Notes: generated by a model not told the origin, from the letters alone. A DNA stretch of 64,000 nucleotides from Acidobacteriota bacterium (GCA_016196065.1 JACPYL010000012.1:186001-250000), one strand, 5' to 3'; shown: positions 17,240 to 26,903, counted from the stretch's first letter. Program-made: numbers and translations.

Positions 17240-18403
17240 CTACGGGACCAGCCTGAACACCGTCCCCAAGCTCGATGTGCCGCCGACCGCTGTGGTGCCA
17301 TACAACGCTTTGTCGATGCCGACAACGAGTGCTCCGTAAGGATTGAATCCGTCGGTCGTTCCACCGGTGAACATGTGCAGCACAGTCTCGGTTCCCGACG
17401 GCGTGAGCTTGAACACCGTGCCGCCGTTGGAATTGCCGCCGGTCGTCGTGCCGTACAAATTCTTCTTGAAGAGGATCAGGCCCGCGTTCGGATTGATTCC
17501 GTCGGCGCCGTTGCGGCGGAAATGATACAGAACGGTCTCGCCGCCCGTCCCCAATTTGTACACAACTCCGGCATTGTCGACTCCGCCCCCGTTGGTGGTC
17601 CCATAGAGATTGCCGTCGGCGTCGAAAAGCACACTGCCGAACGGCGATTGCCCGTCGGCGACGCCGCCCTTGAAGGTGTAGAGCGTGGCGTAGCTTCCCG
17701 TTTTCGTAATGGAAAATACCGTTCCCAGATTGCCGAGGCCACCGAGCGTGGTCGTGCCGTAGAGAATGCCCTTGTAAAGAATCATGCTGGCGTAAGGGAA
17801 CGATCCATCCAGAGCCGGGAAGGCGGAGTTGAAATCGTGCAGAATCGTCTTCTTGCCCGCGGCCGTCAGTTTGAACACCGTGCCGTATCCGAACGCGCCG
17901 CCGGCGTTGGTAGCGCCGAACAGGTTCGTGCCTACTCTGACCACACCTGCATAGGGGTTGTAGCCATCGGCGGCTCCTTTGAAGCTGTAGAGGACGGTTT
18001 CGATTCCCGTGGCCGGATTGAAGCTGAACACGGTGCCGTTGTTGGTGGTTCCGCCGAATATGGTGGTGCCATACAGGATGCCGGTTTTCTTGTCGATGAA
18101 TAGCCCGGCAATGGGGTGCGTGCCATCGTTTCCGCCGACAAAGCTGTAGACGACTGACTCATCGCCAGTTGTGGTCACTTTGAAGATCGCTCCGAAGTTG
18201 TCGTGACCTCCGCTGAACGTGGTTCCGTACATGTTCCCCACCGCATCGACCACCAGGTTGCAGCGTGGGCCGTAGGCATCGGGAGCATTCCCAAAACTGT
18301 GGATGACGCTCTCCGAGGTCGCAAGGGCAGCCGGGCCAGTGAGCATGAGCAGAAAAATCAATAGGGCCGATGAAAGTGCTACTTTGGCGGACGATGTGTA
18401 CAT
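17240..18403 (-). CDS. Exported GloVer tandem-repeat protein
   Basis: The ATG at 18,403 follows AGGAGG by 5 bases. A signal peptide (residues 1-28) precedes about nine near-identical units of 35-40 residues built on the pattern GxLYGTTxxGGxxxxGTVFKLTxxGxETVLYxF. This is the repeat known as choice-of-anchor tandem repeat GloVer, common in Acidobacteriota and thought to form a beta-propeller-like exported domain. The function is unknown. The repetitive DNA could vary in copy number. Confidence 0.85.
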   Translation of the reverse strand: MYTSSAKVALSSALLIFLLMLTGPAALATSESVIHSFGNAPDAYGPRCNLVVDAVGNMYGTTFSGGHDNFGAIFKVTTTGDESVVYSFVGGNDGTHPIAGLFIDKKTGILYGTTIFGGTTNNGTVFSFNPATGIETVLYSFKGAADGYNPYAGVVRVGTNLFGATNAGGAFGYGTVFKLTAAGKKTILHDFNSAFPALDGSFPYASMILYKGILYGTTTLGGLGNLGTVFSITKTGSYATLYTFKGGVADGQSPFGSVLFDADGNLYGTTNGGGVDNAGVVYKLGTGGETVLYHFRRNGADGINPNAGLILFKKNLYGTTTGGNSNGGTVFKLTPSGTETVLHMFTGGTTDGFNPYGALVVGIDKALYGTTAVGGTSSLGTVFRLVP

Positions 18404-18609
18404 GGAATCCTCCTGACGGATCAATCCTCGATGTTTGACAGCGTGAAAGCGTACCGAAAGCCATCAGCGCGGATTTGGCAGCAGGATTAGTCCGTGGGGA
18501 GTCGGAGGGGAAAGGCAGGCCGACAAATCTTGGGCGGAATCTTGACCCAGATGGGTGTTGTCTGTCAATGGCGAAAGGGCCTTCAATGCTGACTCCCGCC
18601 CGACAACAG

Positions 18610-19566
18610 CTATGAATTCTCAATGCGTCTCACCGAGAACTCATACTCAGGACTCTTCGGCACCAGGGATCCGAAGTATCCGCCCGAGAATGCGATGTCA
18701 TTCCACTTGGTGCCATGGCTGAAGACTTGTTTGACTAGGTCGCCTTCGTTGGTCTTGGTGATCTTGCTGTTACCGGTTATTCCATCTACCGAATAGCTGA
18801 ACGTGTAGTCGGCTCCAACATAGGACGAACTCAAATCCACAGCATAGTGAAGGCCTCCCATGAGGATAACAATCCCAATGGCCTCATGAGTCAAACCGTC
18901 CAGCGAGATGATTATGCGGTGCTCCGATATCGGTAGTTGAATGTGGTTTGCAAAGGTTGGGTTGAAGAATAGTTTTACGGGCGCCTCCGTACCGCTGGCT
19001 ATGAAGTCCCGTATAGCCTGAAACTCGTCGCTTCTTGCTAGTGCTCGTGATTGGCGGGCCAGACAGATGTAAGAGGCCTTTGCCGCGGTTCTCAAGGCTG
19101 AGGCCGCGCATAGAAAATGAAACGTGCCCTTCCACACAGGTTCATAGGTAACCCGTTCTGCTGGTTCTTCAGCTAGTTTCTTGCCTTGTTGTCGCGCACG
19201 ACGCTTGAAAGCCTCGACTTCTTGGAGAGAGGTAGACCTCAGATTTTCGGAAATTACCTCCCCGGAATGATCTATCTGTCGAGTGCGAATCGAGATTTCG
19301 CCGTCCGGATGTCTGATGCCCGTTTCCTCATCCGAGCCTACCCGCAGAATGGAGGGCACACTGGGCACGATCTTTTTTCGCCGATTGGGGATGCCTGCAA
19401 TTTGTCTGAAGGGGAGCAAGTGTTCAGTAAATTCGTCCTCAAACCTACCGCAGGAACCGTTACATTCCACACACGTTGCCGCGATGGTGTCATTTCCACC
19501 TAGAGACGCGGGAATGACATGTTCCTGGGACGATGCCTTTGCTGGGCAGAATAGGCAATTGCGCAT
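18610..19566 (-). CDS. HNH endonuclease-domain protein
   Basis: The N-terminus has a zinc-type HNH module: CLFCPAK (Cys4, Cys7), EHVIPASLGG (His16) and CVECNGSCG. This fits the HNH_5-like group of unassigned endonucleases. The remaining 250 residues have no recognised domain. The base composition looks less GC-rich than its neighbours, suggesting acquisition by transfer. The start lies 13 bases after the thrS stop, so it may be transcribed with thrS. A defence or mobile-element role is possible but not shown. Confidence 0.75.
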   Translation of the reverse strand: MRNCLFCPAKASSQEHVIPASLGGNDTIAATCVECNGSCGRFEDEFTEHLLPFRQIAGIPNRRKKIVPSVPSILRVGSDEETGIRHPDGEISIRTRQIDHSGEVISENLRSTSLQEVEAFKRRARQQGKKLAEEPAERVTYEPVWKGTFHFLCAASALRTAAKASYICLARQSRALARSDEFQAIRDFIASGTEAPVKLFFNPTFANHIQLPISEHRIIISLDGLTHEAIGIVILMGGLHYAVDLSSSYVGADYTFSYSVDGITGNSKITKTNEGDLVKQVFSHGTKWNDIAFSGGYFGSLVPKSPEYEFSVRRIENS

Positions 19567-19579
19567 GCTGACGACCTGA

Positions 19580-21526
19580 CTACAATCCCGCGCTCTTCTC
19601 CGCGATCAGCCCCTTGATCTTCTCCACGAACTCCGCCGTCCCCATATCTTCAGTCTTTTCTTTGCCGCGGGCGCGGACGTTGACCTTGTTCGCTTCCGCT
19701 TCCTTGTCTCCGACGACGAGCAGGAACGGAATTTTCTGCATTGCCTGTTCGCGAATCTTGGCGTTCATCTTTTCGTTACGGGCATCGACTTCGACGCGGA
19801 CTCCCACGGCCCGCAGTTGCGCGGCGACGTTTTCGGCATAGGCCACATGACGCTCCGCAATCGGGATCATCGCTACCTGCACCGGCGAGAGCCATACCGG
19901 GAACGCTCCGGCGTAGTGCTCGATCAGCACGCCGAAGAAGCGCTCCACCGATCCATACAGCGCGCGATGCACCATGACCGGCTGCTTGCGCGTGCCATCT
20001 TCGGCGACGTACTCCAGTTGAAAGCGCTGCGGCAGGTTGAAATCGAACTGCACCGTCGAGAGCTGCCAGAGTCGCCCGATCGCGTCGACCAACTTGACGT
20101 CAATCTTCGGACCGTAAAACGCCGCTTCGCCTGGAATCGTCTTGTAGGGAATATTCAGCTTCTTCAGTGCGCTTTCGAGCGAATGGTTGGCCGTATTCCA
20201 CTGCTCGTCGGTGCCGAGAAAACTTTTCTTGTCGTTTGGATCCCAGGTGGAGAGTTCCGTCTGATATTCGGTGAAGCCGAAAGCTTTGAGTACCGCCAGC
20301 GCAAATTCCAGGCAGCCGACGATTTCGTTTTCAATCTGCTCGGGAGTGCAGAAGATGTGGGCATCGTCCTGCGTAAAGCCGCGGACGCGCAACAATCCGT
20401 GCATCACGCCCGAGCGCTCGTAGCGATAGACCGTTCCCAACTCGCCCAGTCGTACCGGCAGATCGCGATACGACTTCAGCGAGTCTGCATAAATCAGTAT
20501 GTGCCCCGGGCAATTCATCGGCTTGAGCCGGTATTCGGCATCGTCGAGTTCCATGGCGTCGAACATATTGTTCGAGTAGTAGCCTTCGTGTCCGGACGTG
20601 TGGAAGAGTTGACGGCGCGCGACGTGCGGCGTGCAGACCAGCGAATATCCGCGGCGCAGATATTCTTCGCGCATCCAGTCTTCCATCTCTTTGCGGATCA
20701 CTCCACCCTTCGGATGCCAGAAGATCAGCCCCGGTCCCGCCAGTTCCTGGATGGAGAACAGATCGAGCTGCTTGCCGAGCACGCGATGATCGCGTTTCTT
20801 CGCCTCCTCGATTCCGGTCAGGTAAGCGTCGAGGTCTTTCTTCGAGAAAAATGAAGTCCCGTAAATGCGCTGCAACTGCTGGTTCTTCTCGTCGCCCAGC
20901 CAGTACGCGCCCGCGATGTTGAGCAGCTTGAACGCCTTGATCTTGCCGGTCGAAGGAATATGCGGGCCGCGGCAGAAGTCGAGAAACTTGCCGGTCTTGT
21001 AGATCGAAATCTTTTCATCGGGCTTGGTGAATTGCTCGATGAAATGGCACTTCATGAAATCGCCTTCACCCTTGAACTTGTCCAGGCCTTCCGTGCGTGG
21101 CAGAAACTCACGTGCGTAAGGCAGATTCTGCTGGACGAGTTCCTGCATCTTCTTTTCGATCTTCTCGAGATCTTCCGGCGTGAACGCAGTGGGACGATAG
21201 AAATCGTAGAAGAATCCATTCTCGGTCGACGGCCCGTGACCGAGCTTGGTCTCCGGGAAAAGTTCGAGCACCGCAGCCGCCAGCAGATGCGCGGACGAAT
21301 GTCGATACACTTCGAGCGCCTCCGGGTCTTTATCCGTGAGCAGGCGCAGGTCAGTATCTTTTTCGAGCGGACGAGTGAGGTCGATCAAATCGCCATTCGT
21401 CTTCGCCGCGAGCGCCGCATCCGCGAGACGCGGGCTAATGGACCTCGCAATATCGAGCGCCGTCGTCCCCTTTGGAACTTCTTTGGTGCTCCCATCGGGG
21501 AGCTTAATGTGGATACTCTCAGACAT
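19580..21526 (-). CDS. thrS: Threonine--tRNA ligase
   Basis: ThrRS charges tRNA-Thr and edits mis-charged serine. The 648-residue protein has the TGS domain (1-62), the editing domain with HSSAH (His76, His80) and the class II catalytic core with the zinc-site motif MNCPGH (Cys339, His342). The C-terminal anticodon domain includes VQVAMIPIAERHVAYAENVA. Full length and no missing residues are seen. Upstream lies the GTCATCCTGAGC repeat region rather than an obvious leader; no T-box pattern was recognised. Confidence 0.97.
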   Translation of the reverse strand: MSESIHIKLPDGSTKEVPKGTTALDIARSISPRLADAALAAKTNGDLIDLTRPLEKDTDLRLLTDKDPEALEVYRHSSAHLLAAAVLELFPETKLGHGPSTENGFFYDFYRPTAFTPEDLEKIEKKMQELVQQNLPYAREFLPRTEGLDKFKGEGDFMKCHFIEQFTKPDEKISIYKTGKFLDFCRGPHIPSTGKIKAFKLLNIAGAYWLGDEKNQQLQRIYGTSFFSKKDLDAYLTGIEEAKKRDHRVLGKQLDLFSIQELAGPGLIFWHPKGGVIRKEMEDWMREEYLRRGYSLVCTPHVARRQLFHTSGHEGYYSNNMFDAMELDDAEYRLKPMNCPGHILIYADSLKSYRDLPVRLGELGTVYRYERSGVMHGLLRVRGFTQDDAHIFCTPEQIENEIVGCLEFALAVLKAFGFTEYQTELSTWDPNDKKSFLGTDEQWNTANHSLESALKKLNIPYKTIPGEAAFYGPKIDVKLVDAIGRLWQLSTVQFDFNLPQRFQLEYVAEDGTRKQPVMVHRALYGSVERFFGVLIEHYAGAFPVWLSPVQVAMIPIAERHVAYAENVAAQLRAVGVRVEVDARNEKMNAKIREQAMQKIPFLLVVGDKEAEANKVNVRARGKEKTEDMGTAEFVEKIKGLIAEKSAGL

Positions 21527-21605
21527 AGGATCAGGCCTTGTATTTCGCTGAATCTCTTAAGTTTAAGGGAGTGCGGCGGGAGGGTCAAACATGCGAAACC
21601 CCAGC

Positions 21606-21870
21606 TGTCATCCTGAGCGGAGCAAGAACTGCGCGAAGCGAAGTTCTTGCGGAGTCGAAGGACCCCATGCAAGTGGACACAACCAGCGGCGTTGCAGGGA
21701 GTTTCCACATGGATACTCGTTTGAATCGGAAAACTCCGGGGGCGCCACGTGGCTGCAACAGCACGGGGAGAATTCCCTGCAACCGCAGAGACTTGGAAAA
21801 CGTGCTGGGGTCCTTCGACTACGCAGGCCAATTCGCTTCGCGAATCGCCCTGCTCCGCTCAGGATGACAG
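21606..21870. repeat. Inverted repeats of the GTCATCCTGAGC family between tyrS and thrS
   Basis: The outer arms TGTCATCCTGAGCGGAGC (from 21,606) and GCTCCGCTCAGGATGACA (to 21,870) face each other across about 230 bases; each is followed inward by GAAGGACCCC or its complement. Inside lies a second dyad, GTTGCAGGGA with TCCCTGCAAC. A compact single copy of the outer repeat is at 28,061-28,142. This accounts for most of the 358-base gap. Confidence 0.75.
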
Positions 21871-21884
21871 GCCTGTTAGAGATC

Positions 21885-23135
21885 TCAAGGCGTGATTGTG
21901 ACCTTCTTCAGTTTCCGGCCAAGCTGAATGGTGATTGTCGTCGGCAGATTCGACGTCAGTCGCAGCAAGACGTCGGTTGCGATCGCGCTGTCTACCTTGA
22001 CGGCTTTCTCTTTCTTGATCTTCCGCGACGCCTCTGACGCTGAGCTAGCCAGGCCAATTAGAGCAAGCAGCTTGTCGAGCCGGATTCCACTCCGGTCCTC
22101 CGAGGCGACATCCCCGAAGGAGACTGAGACGGTTTCGACGTCCTCCGGCACTTCATGCTTCTGAAACTGCTTCGCCCAGTCCTCGCCCGCCTTGTTTGCT
22201 GCATCCGAGGAGTGAAAGTCCGCGACAATTACTCGCGCCAGCTCCTTCTTCAGCGCCATCGGATGCGCTTTCCCGGTCGCTGCATCCTGTTTCATTGCTG
22301 CGATCTGGTCCGAGCGAACGTCCGTCAGCAGTTCGTAGTACCGCCACATCATGTCGTCCGAAATCGACATGATCTTGCCGTACATCTCGAGCGGTGCTTC
22401 ATGAATGCCGACCGCGTTTCCGAGCGACTTCGACATCTTATTAACGCCGTCGAGCCCTTCCAACAGCGGCATTGTCAGCACGACCTGCGACTCTTGTGCG
22501 TAGGCCCGCTGCAATTCGCGTCCAACCAGCAGGTTGAATTTTTGATCGGTGCCGCCCAGTTCCACGTCCGCTTCGAGCGCCACCGAGTCGTATCCCTGCG
22601 CCAGCGGATAGAGCAACTCGTGCATGGCAATCGGCTTTTCGTCGTGAAATCGTTTGTGGAAGTCTTCGCGCTCCAGCATTTGCGAAACCGTGTACTTGGC
22701 CGCCAGCCGGATGAAGTCTTCGGCGGAAAACTTCGCGAACCACCGGCTATTGAAATCCACTACCGTTTTTTCCGGACTGAGAATCTTGAACACCTGTGCT
22801 TTGTAGGTGTCGGCGTTGGCGTCAATCTGCTCGCGCGTCAACGGAGGCCGCGTCACCGATCGTCCCGTGGGATCGCCGATCATCCCGGTGAAATCGCCGA
22901 TCAGGAAGATGACCGTGTGTCCCAGATCCTGAAAATGTTTGAGCTTGCGCAATAGAACGGTGTGTCCCAGGTGAAGATCGGGCGCGGTCGGATCAAATCC
23001 CGCCTTTACCCTTAGCGGCTTGCCCGATTTGAGCGACCGCTCGAGTTTCGCGCGCAATTCGGATTCTTTGACGATCTCCGCCGCGCCCTTCTTGATGTAG
23101 GCCAGTTGTTCGTCAACCGGTGGAAAGTTAGCCAT
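21885..23135 (-). CDS. tyrS: Tyrosine--tRNA ligase
   Basis: TyrRS charges tRNA-Tyr. The 416-residue class I enzyme has HLGH (55-58) for the HIGH motif, [18 protein letters not shown] and KMSKS (233-237). A C-terminal S4-type RNA-binding segment follows (about 350-410). TATAAT lies 8 bases before the ATG with no Shine-Dalgarno sequence, so the transcript is likely leaderless or almost so. Confidence 0.96.
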   Translation of the reverse strand: MANFPPVDEQLAYIKKGAAEIVKESELRAKLERSLKSGKPLRVKAGFDPTAPDLHLGHTVLLRKLKHFQDLGHTVIFLIGDFTGMIGDPTGRSVTRPPLTREQIDANADTYKAQVFKILSPEKTVVDFNSRWFAKFSAEDFIRLAAKYTVSQMLEREDFHKRFHDEKPIAMHELLYPLAQGYDSVALEADVELGGTDQKFNLLVGRELQRAYAQESQVVLTMPLLEGLDGVNKMSKSLGNAVGIHEAPLEMYGKIMSISDDMMWRYYELLTDVRSDQIAAMKQDAATGKAHPMALKKELARVIVADFHSSDAANKAGEDWAKQFQKHEVPEDVETVSVSFGDVASEDRSGIRLDKLLALIGLASSASEASRKIKKEKAVKVDSAIATDVLLRLTSNLPTTITIQLGRKLKKVTITP

Positions 23136-23143
23136 GCGGTTTG

Positions 23144-23149
23144 ATTATA
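23144..23149 (-). promoter_or_regulatory. TATAAT -10 hexamer close to the tyrS start
   Basis: A perfect TATAAT on the minus strand lies 8 bases upstream of the tyrS ATG. The -35 is weak. Confidence 0.5.
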
Positions 23150-23266
23150 GCGAGAGCATCACGCCGCGCGATGATTAGCTTTGTCGTGGCTCCTCCGCCT
23201 CACCACGGGTGTGTCCCAGGAAACGCCCCGCTTTCGGTACACTCGACTTTCTGTTTCGGAGCACCC

Positions 23267-23818
23267 GTGCGCGAAGTCGCTCTGTACGACCCAAATCGCG
23301 AGCCTGCCAGTTGGATGGAGATGATCCAGCCTACGCAGTATGCCGTCTTTCTCTGCGACACTGAGAATAGGACTGAGTTGACGAGCGATGGGCACTCACT
23401 CGGTCCCGGTATGACGCGCAGCTGCCTGATTTTCGATTCGCTCGACGAAGCCGAGCAATACTGCCGTCGGACAATTGCAGACATTCCCAGGTTGCGATGC
23501 GACGTCTTCGACAGTCGCGGACGGGTCAACCCGCCGGTCGCCACCTTTGTCGATCCGCAGTTTGAAGGCAGCCTGGATTCTGAAGCCAAGGCCACTCGCA
23601 TGATCCGGTGGGCCTGCCTTTTGATCGCTGCGTCGCTCCCATTGTTCTGGTACACATGGCGCACCCGGGGCGAAGGGTGGGTGGGCGCTTTTTTTGGCGT
23701 GCAATTCGTTTTTGTCGCTTTGCGACTTCTGCATTGGGGCTACAGCATGAAAGAGGAACTGCGAAACCGGAAGGTGCAATCCGACCTGCGCAAGCAACAG
23801 AATGTCAGGAGCGGATGA
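23267..23818 (+). CDS. Membrane protein of unknown function
   Basis: From the GTG at 23,267 the product has 183 residues. A soluble N-terminal half (with TQYAVFLCDTENRTELTS and FDSLDEAEQYCRRTI) is followed by two C-terminal membrane helices (RWACLLIAASLPLFWYTW; WVGAFFGVQFVFVALRLLHW). Starts further upstream are open but overlap the tyrS promoter, so they are less likely. It is divergent from tyrS and converges on rsmD. The family is not recognised. Confidence 0.6.
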   Translation: MREVALYDPNREPASWMEMIQPTQYAVFLCDTENRTELTSDGHSLGPGMTRSCLIFDSLDEAEQYCRRTIADIPRLRCDVFDSRGRVNPPVATFVDPQFEGSLDSEAKATRMIRWACLLIAASLPLFWYTWRTRGEGWVGAFFGVQFVFVALRLLHWGYSMKEELRNRKVQSDLRKQQNVRSG

Positions 23819-23830
23819 CTCTCAGGTTTT

Positions 23831-24397
23831 CTAACCTTTGACGTAAAAACTCAACGCCGCGTCCCCCTGGGCCAGCGTCCGATACCGTCGCAACTCACCG
23901 TACGATTCCCCACAGTCGAACTTCTTCTCATGCTCCGCGATCACCACTGCCGCTGGCCGAAGCAACTGGGACGCCGCTAACGCGCTCAAAGTCCTGCCGT
24001 ATTCTTCCTGCTCCCGATAGGGCGGATCCAGGAAAACAAAGTCCACCGCGATGCCCGCAGTCGCCAACTGCCGAAGTCCCTTGCCGACGTCTGCCGTTAT
24101 GATGCGGAACCCGCTCTCGATGCCCAATGATCGTAGATTTGCCGCAATCAACTGCGCTGCCGCCTGCGACGACTCCACAAAACAAACCATCTTCGCCCCG
24201 CGGCTCAGCGCTTCGATTCCGACCGCTCCCGTCCCGGCATACAAGTCCAGCCACACCGATCCGGCGAGTGCTTCGGGATTGCCCGCGCACAGCACGTTAA
24301 ACAGCGTCTCGCGCAGGCGGTCTGCTGTGGGACGAATTTCCGTGCCTGGCACCGACCGCAGCAGGCGTCTTCGATATTGTCCGGCGATGACTCGCAT
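23831..24397 (-). CDS. rsmD: 16S rRNA (guanine966-N2)-methyltransferase RsmD
   Basis: RsmD methylates G966 of 16S rRNA with SAM. The 188-residue product starts MRVIAGQYRRR, has the motif RPTADRLRETLFNVL, the SAM-binding DLYAGTGAVGIEALSRGA and the catalytic DPPY (in VDFVFLDPPYREQ). An upstream in-frame start would add only an Ala/Arg-rich tail from the adjacent repeat and was rejected. coaD, its common neighbour, lies elsewhere at 41.8 kb. Confidence 0.93.
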   Translation of the reverse strand: MRVIAGQYRRRLLRSVPGTEIRPTADRLRETLFNVLCAGNPEALAGSVWLDLYAGTGAVGIEALSRGAKMVCFVESSQAAAQLIAANLRSLGIESGFRIITADVGKGLRQLATAGIAVDFVFLDPPYREQEEYGRTLSALAASQLLRPAAVVIAEHEKKFDCGESYGELRRYRTLAQGDAALSFYVKG

Positions 24398-24407
24398 ATT
24401 CAGTAAG

Positions 24408-24562
24408 TGTGGCGCGGGCGCCCTCGCCCGCGTGCCCGCACCCAAACCGCTGCATTGGGGGTTGGGCAGTTCCAGTTTCCTCAGGCTCGCTTACGACAGC
24501 ATCTACACCAACGACAGCTTCTACAACAGCATCAGTTTCGCGGGCGAGGGCGCCAGCGCCAC
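24408..24562. repeat. GC-rich inverted repeat (GGCGCGGGCGCCCTCGCCCGCG type)
   Basis: Arms at 24,408-24,435 and 24,533-24,562 are inverted copies of GCGGGCGAGGGCGCC with GTGGCGC at the outer ends. Between them lies an imperfect tandem stretch of ACAGC(A/T)TCTACAACAGCATC units (24,495-24,535). A compact copy is at 29,289-29,316. Confidence 0.7.
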
Positions 24563-24625
24563 AGAGGCTGATCCGCCGGCACCACGTCCGGCGTCTAAGT
24601 AGATAGAATACTCATAGGCACCACT

Positions 24626-25768
24626 ATGCGCAGTTGGTCCATCCCGGCCGGCAAGCTGTTCGGCATCGAAGTTCGCATTCACCTGACGTTTTTCTTCCTG
24701 CTGCTGTTTGTGTGGAGCGCCGAGTCAGCCGTACAAGACGCGACCGCTGCCGCGCGTGCGTTGGGGCTGGTTGGAATCATTTTTGCGAGTGTAGTCATGC
24801 ACGAGCTCGGCCACGCCCTCGTCGCCCGTCGCGCGGGAGTGCCCGCCAAAGGGATCATCCTTCTTCCGATTGGTGGCGTCACCATCCTCGACGAATCGCA
24901 GGCGACGCTGGAATCGGATTCGACGTGGAAGCGTGATATACGAATCGCCATTGCCGGCCCGCTCGTAAATCTGGTAATCGCAGGCGTAACGGCATTGGCG
25001 CTGTTGGCAGTCGTTCCCGGCTTTCCGTTGCTTGCGAAACCGCTGGTCGATCCCAACTCCCTGCCGCGCAGTGTGGTTTGGTTGAATCTGTATCTCGGAC
25101 TTTTCAATTTGCTCCCGGCGTATCCCATGGACGGAGGCCGCGTGCTGCGCGCCTTCTTCACGCGACAGATGGATCCGATCCGCGCCACGCAACGGGCCGT
25201 TCGCATCGGGCACGTGTTCGCAATCCTGTTCATGATGCTCGGTATGCTCCTTGCCAATCGCCCCGAGACCCGTGGCGACGGTCTGTGGCTGCTGATGATC
25301 GGATTCTTCCTCTTTGCAGGAGCGCAACTCGAAGAACGTTCCGCAGTCTTCCATTCTGTTCTGCAGAGCGTGCGACTCGAAGAAGTCATGCTCACCGACT
25401 TCGCTACTTTGTCGCCTGCCGACACATTAGAAGATGCGCTCGACAAAGCTGTCCACACCTTGCAGGACGATTTCCCCGTGGTCCGAGGCAGTGACATGGT
25501 CGGCGTGATCTCGAAACAGAAAATTCTCGACGCGCTCCGCTCCGACGGCAACGGATACGTGCAGGCTGCCATGAACCGCTTGTTCGAAGTCGCCAATAAG
25601 CAGGAGTCGCTCGCTTCGGCCTTCCGCAAACTGGCTGCACGCAACTTGAGCATCATTCCAGTGGTTGATGAACAACGCCTGGTCGGCATCATCACCCTGC
25701 AAAATTTGATGCACTCCATGGCGCTGCTCGCCGAGAGCCGTAAACTGCGCCGCGCCGACATCGAATAG
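24626..25768 (+). CDS. Site-2-protease-type M50 metalloprotease with CBS pair
   Basis: This 380-residue intramembrane zinc protease has the HELGH zinc motif at 59-63 and the second signature NLLPAYPMDGGR near 160. Four to six membrane helices fill residues 15-235. A C-terminal CBS pair (about 255-370, HTLQDDFPVVRGSDMVGVIS and RNLSIIPVVDEQRLVGIITL) would sense an adenosyl ligand. The Rip/SpoIVFB group cleaves anti-sigma factors or transcription factors in the membrane, but no such substrate gene is adjacent. It has no good Shine-Dalgarno sequence. Confidence 0.92.
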   Translation: MRSWSIPAGKLFGIEVRIHLTFFFLLLFVWSAESAVQDATAAARALGLVGIIFASVVMHELGHALVARRAGVPAKGIILLPIGGVTILDESQATLESDSTWKRDIRIAIAGPLVNLVIAGVTALALLAVVPGFPLLAKPLVDPNSLPRSVVWLNLYLGLFNLLPAYPMDGGRVLRAFFTRQMDPIRATQRAVRIGHVFAILFMMLGMLLANRPETRGDGLWLLMIGFFLFAGAQLEERSAVFHSVLQSVRLEEVMLTDFATLSPADTLEDALDKAVHTLQDDFPVVRGSDMVGVISKQKILDALRSDGNGYVQAAMNRLFEVANKQESLASAFRKLAARNLSIIPVVDEQRLVGIITLQNLMHSMALLAESRKLRRADIE

Positions 25769-25771
25769 ATA

Positions 25772-25858
25772 CGCGAGTAGAGACGCGGCTTGCCGCGTCT
25801 CCGATGGCAACCGCACTACCGATTGCGAGGGAGACGAGGCAAGCCTCGTCTCTACATG
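25772..25858. repeat. Palindromic repeat between the M50 and rsmI genes
   Basis: GTAGAGACGCGGCTTGCCGC at the left and its degenerate inverse (GAGACGAGGCAAGCCTCGTC) at the right surround a 30-base centre. A degraded relative lies at 6,960-7,031. Confidence 0.65.
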
Positions 25859-25905
25859 ATTTTGCGGCCAATCCGCCGGTTGTTCGCGGCGACTCGCATT
25901 CTTGT

Positions 25906-25911
25906 TAGACT
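25906..25911 (+). promoter_or_regulatory. -10 hexamer (TAGACT) directly before rsmI
   Basis: TAGACT ends 6 bases before the ATG at 25,918; no Shine-Dalgarno sequence is present in the gap. Confidence 0.4.
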
Positions 25912-25917
25912 TTCCTC

Positions 25918-26808
25918 ATGCGCGCTGATGCTCCCGCCGACGCGAACGGACGCGGCACTCTTGCTCCCGGTTCGGCGCTGTATCTCGTCGCCACTCCCAT
26001 CGGGAATCTCGAAGACATCACGCTGCGTGCTCTGCGAGTACTGAAAGAAGTCGACTTCATCGCCTGCGAAGACACTCGCCAGACGCAGAAACTTCTGAGC
26101 CACTACGGCATTCCGACCCGCACCGTCAGCTATCACGAACACAACGAGATGACGAAAGCCGCCGAGCTGATCGTCGATCTCGAAAGCGGCGCAAAGATCG
26201 CGCTCGTCACCGACGCCGGCATGCCTGGCATCTCCGACCCCGGCTTCCGCCTGATCACGCTCGCGATCCGCCATCACGTGCCGGTCGTCCCGATCCCGGG
26301 TGCGTCGGCATTTCTGGCCGCGCTCGTAGCCAGCGGCCTGCCCACCGACTCCTTCCGGTTCAGCGGATTCCTTCCCGTAAAATCCGGCCAGCGCCGCAAG
26401 CTGCTTGAGAGCGTGCGCGAGTCCGAGCGGACGCAAGTCTTCTACGAAGCCCCGCACCGGCTGCTCGAAACGCTCACCGATGTAGTCGAAGTTCTGGGCA
26501 GCGAACGGCACGTAGTAGTCGCGCGCGAAGTCACCAAGATCTACGAAGAGTTCCTGCGCGGACGAGCAAGTGAAGTGCTGGACGAATTGAAGTCGCGCGG
26601 AGAAGTTCGCGGTGAGATCACATTGTTAGTCGCCAAGGCGGAGGGCTCCGAGCTGCGAGCTGCGGGCTCCGAGTTGACCATTGCGCAACGCGTGAAGCAG
26701 ATCATGTCCGATGAGAACGCCGATGAAAAAGCCGCGTTGAAGAAGGTCGCTAAAGAGCGCGGGATGGGGAAGAGTGAGGCGTATCGGGAGTGGCAAAGGA
26801 ATAAGTGA
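25918..26808 (+). CDS. rsmI: 16S rRNA (cytidine1402-2'-O)-methyltransferase RsmI
   Basis: RsmI 2'-O-methylates C1402 in the decoding centre. The 296-residue product carries LYLVATPIGNLEDITLRAL, DTRQTQKLLSHYGI and TDAGMPGISDPG, all diagnostic. The C-terminal region has AEGSELRAAGSEL (about residues 240-252), which is encoded by a copy of an intergenic repeat (26,642-26,676), so the repeat has become part of the coding frame. Translation probably starts leaderless. Confidence 0.94.
   Translation: MRADAPADANGRGTLAPGSALYLVATPIGNLEDITLRALRVLKEVDFIACEDTRQTQKLLSHYGIPTRTVSYHEHNEMTKAAELIVDLESGAKIALVTDAGMPGISDPGFRLITLAIRHHVPVVPIPGASAFLAALVASGLPTDSFRFSGFLPVKSGQRRKLLESVRESERTQVFYEAPHRLLETLTDVVEVLGSERHVVVAREVTKIYEEFLRGRASEVLDELKSRGEVRGEITLLVAKAEGSELRAAGSELTIAQRVKQIMSDENADEKAALKKVAKERGMGKSEAYREWQRNK
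26642..26676 (+). repeat. Family C repeat (GGCTCCGAGCTGCGAGC) inside rsmI
   Basis: GGCTCCGAGCTGCGAGC followed by TGCGGGCTCCGAG matches the intergenic sequence at 29,789-29,863 and, less well, that at 46,473-46,531. Here it is in frame and adds about ten residues. Confidence 0.6.
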
Positions 26809-26903
26809 TTACGTTGTTGGTGACCTCGCGATTTCGAAAACAGTTGCCGTACAGGGCAGTCCTTGGCATCCCCGTGCGGCTGCTCGTCAGTTGATAGCTA
26901 ACC

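Noticed and set aside
21527-23200. T-box leaders upstream of thrS and tyrS
   Set aside because: No T-box consensus or specifier stem was found; the thrS spacer is explained by inverted repeats and tyrS has a -10 at 8 bases from its start.
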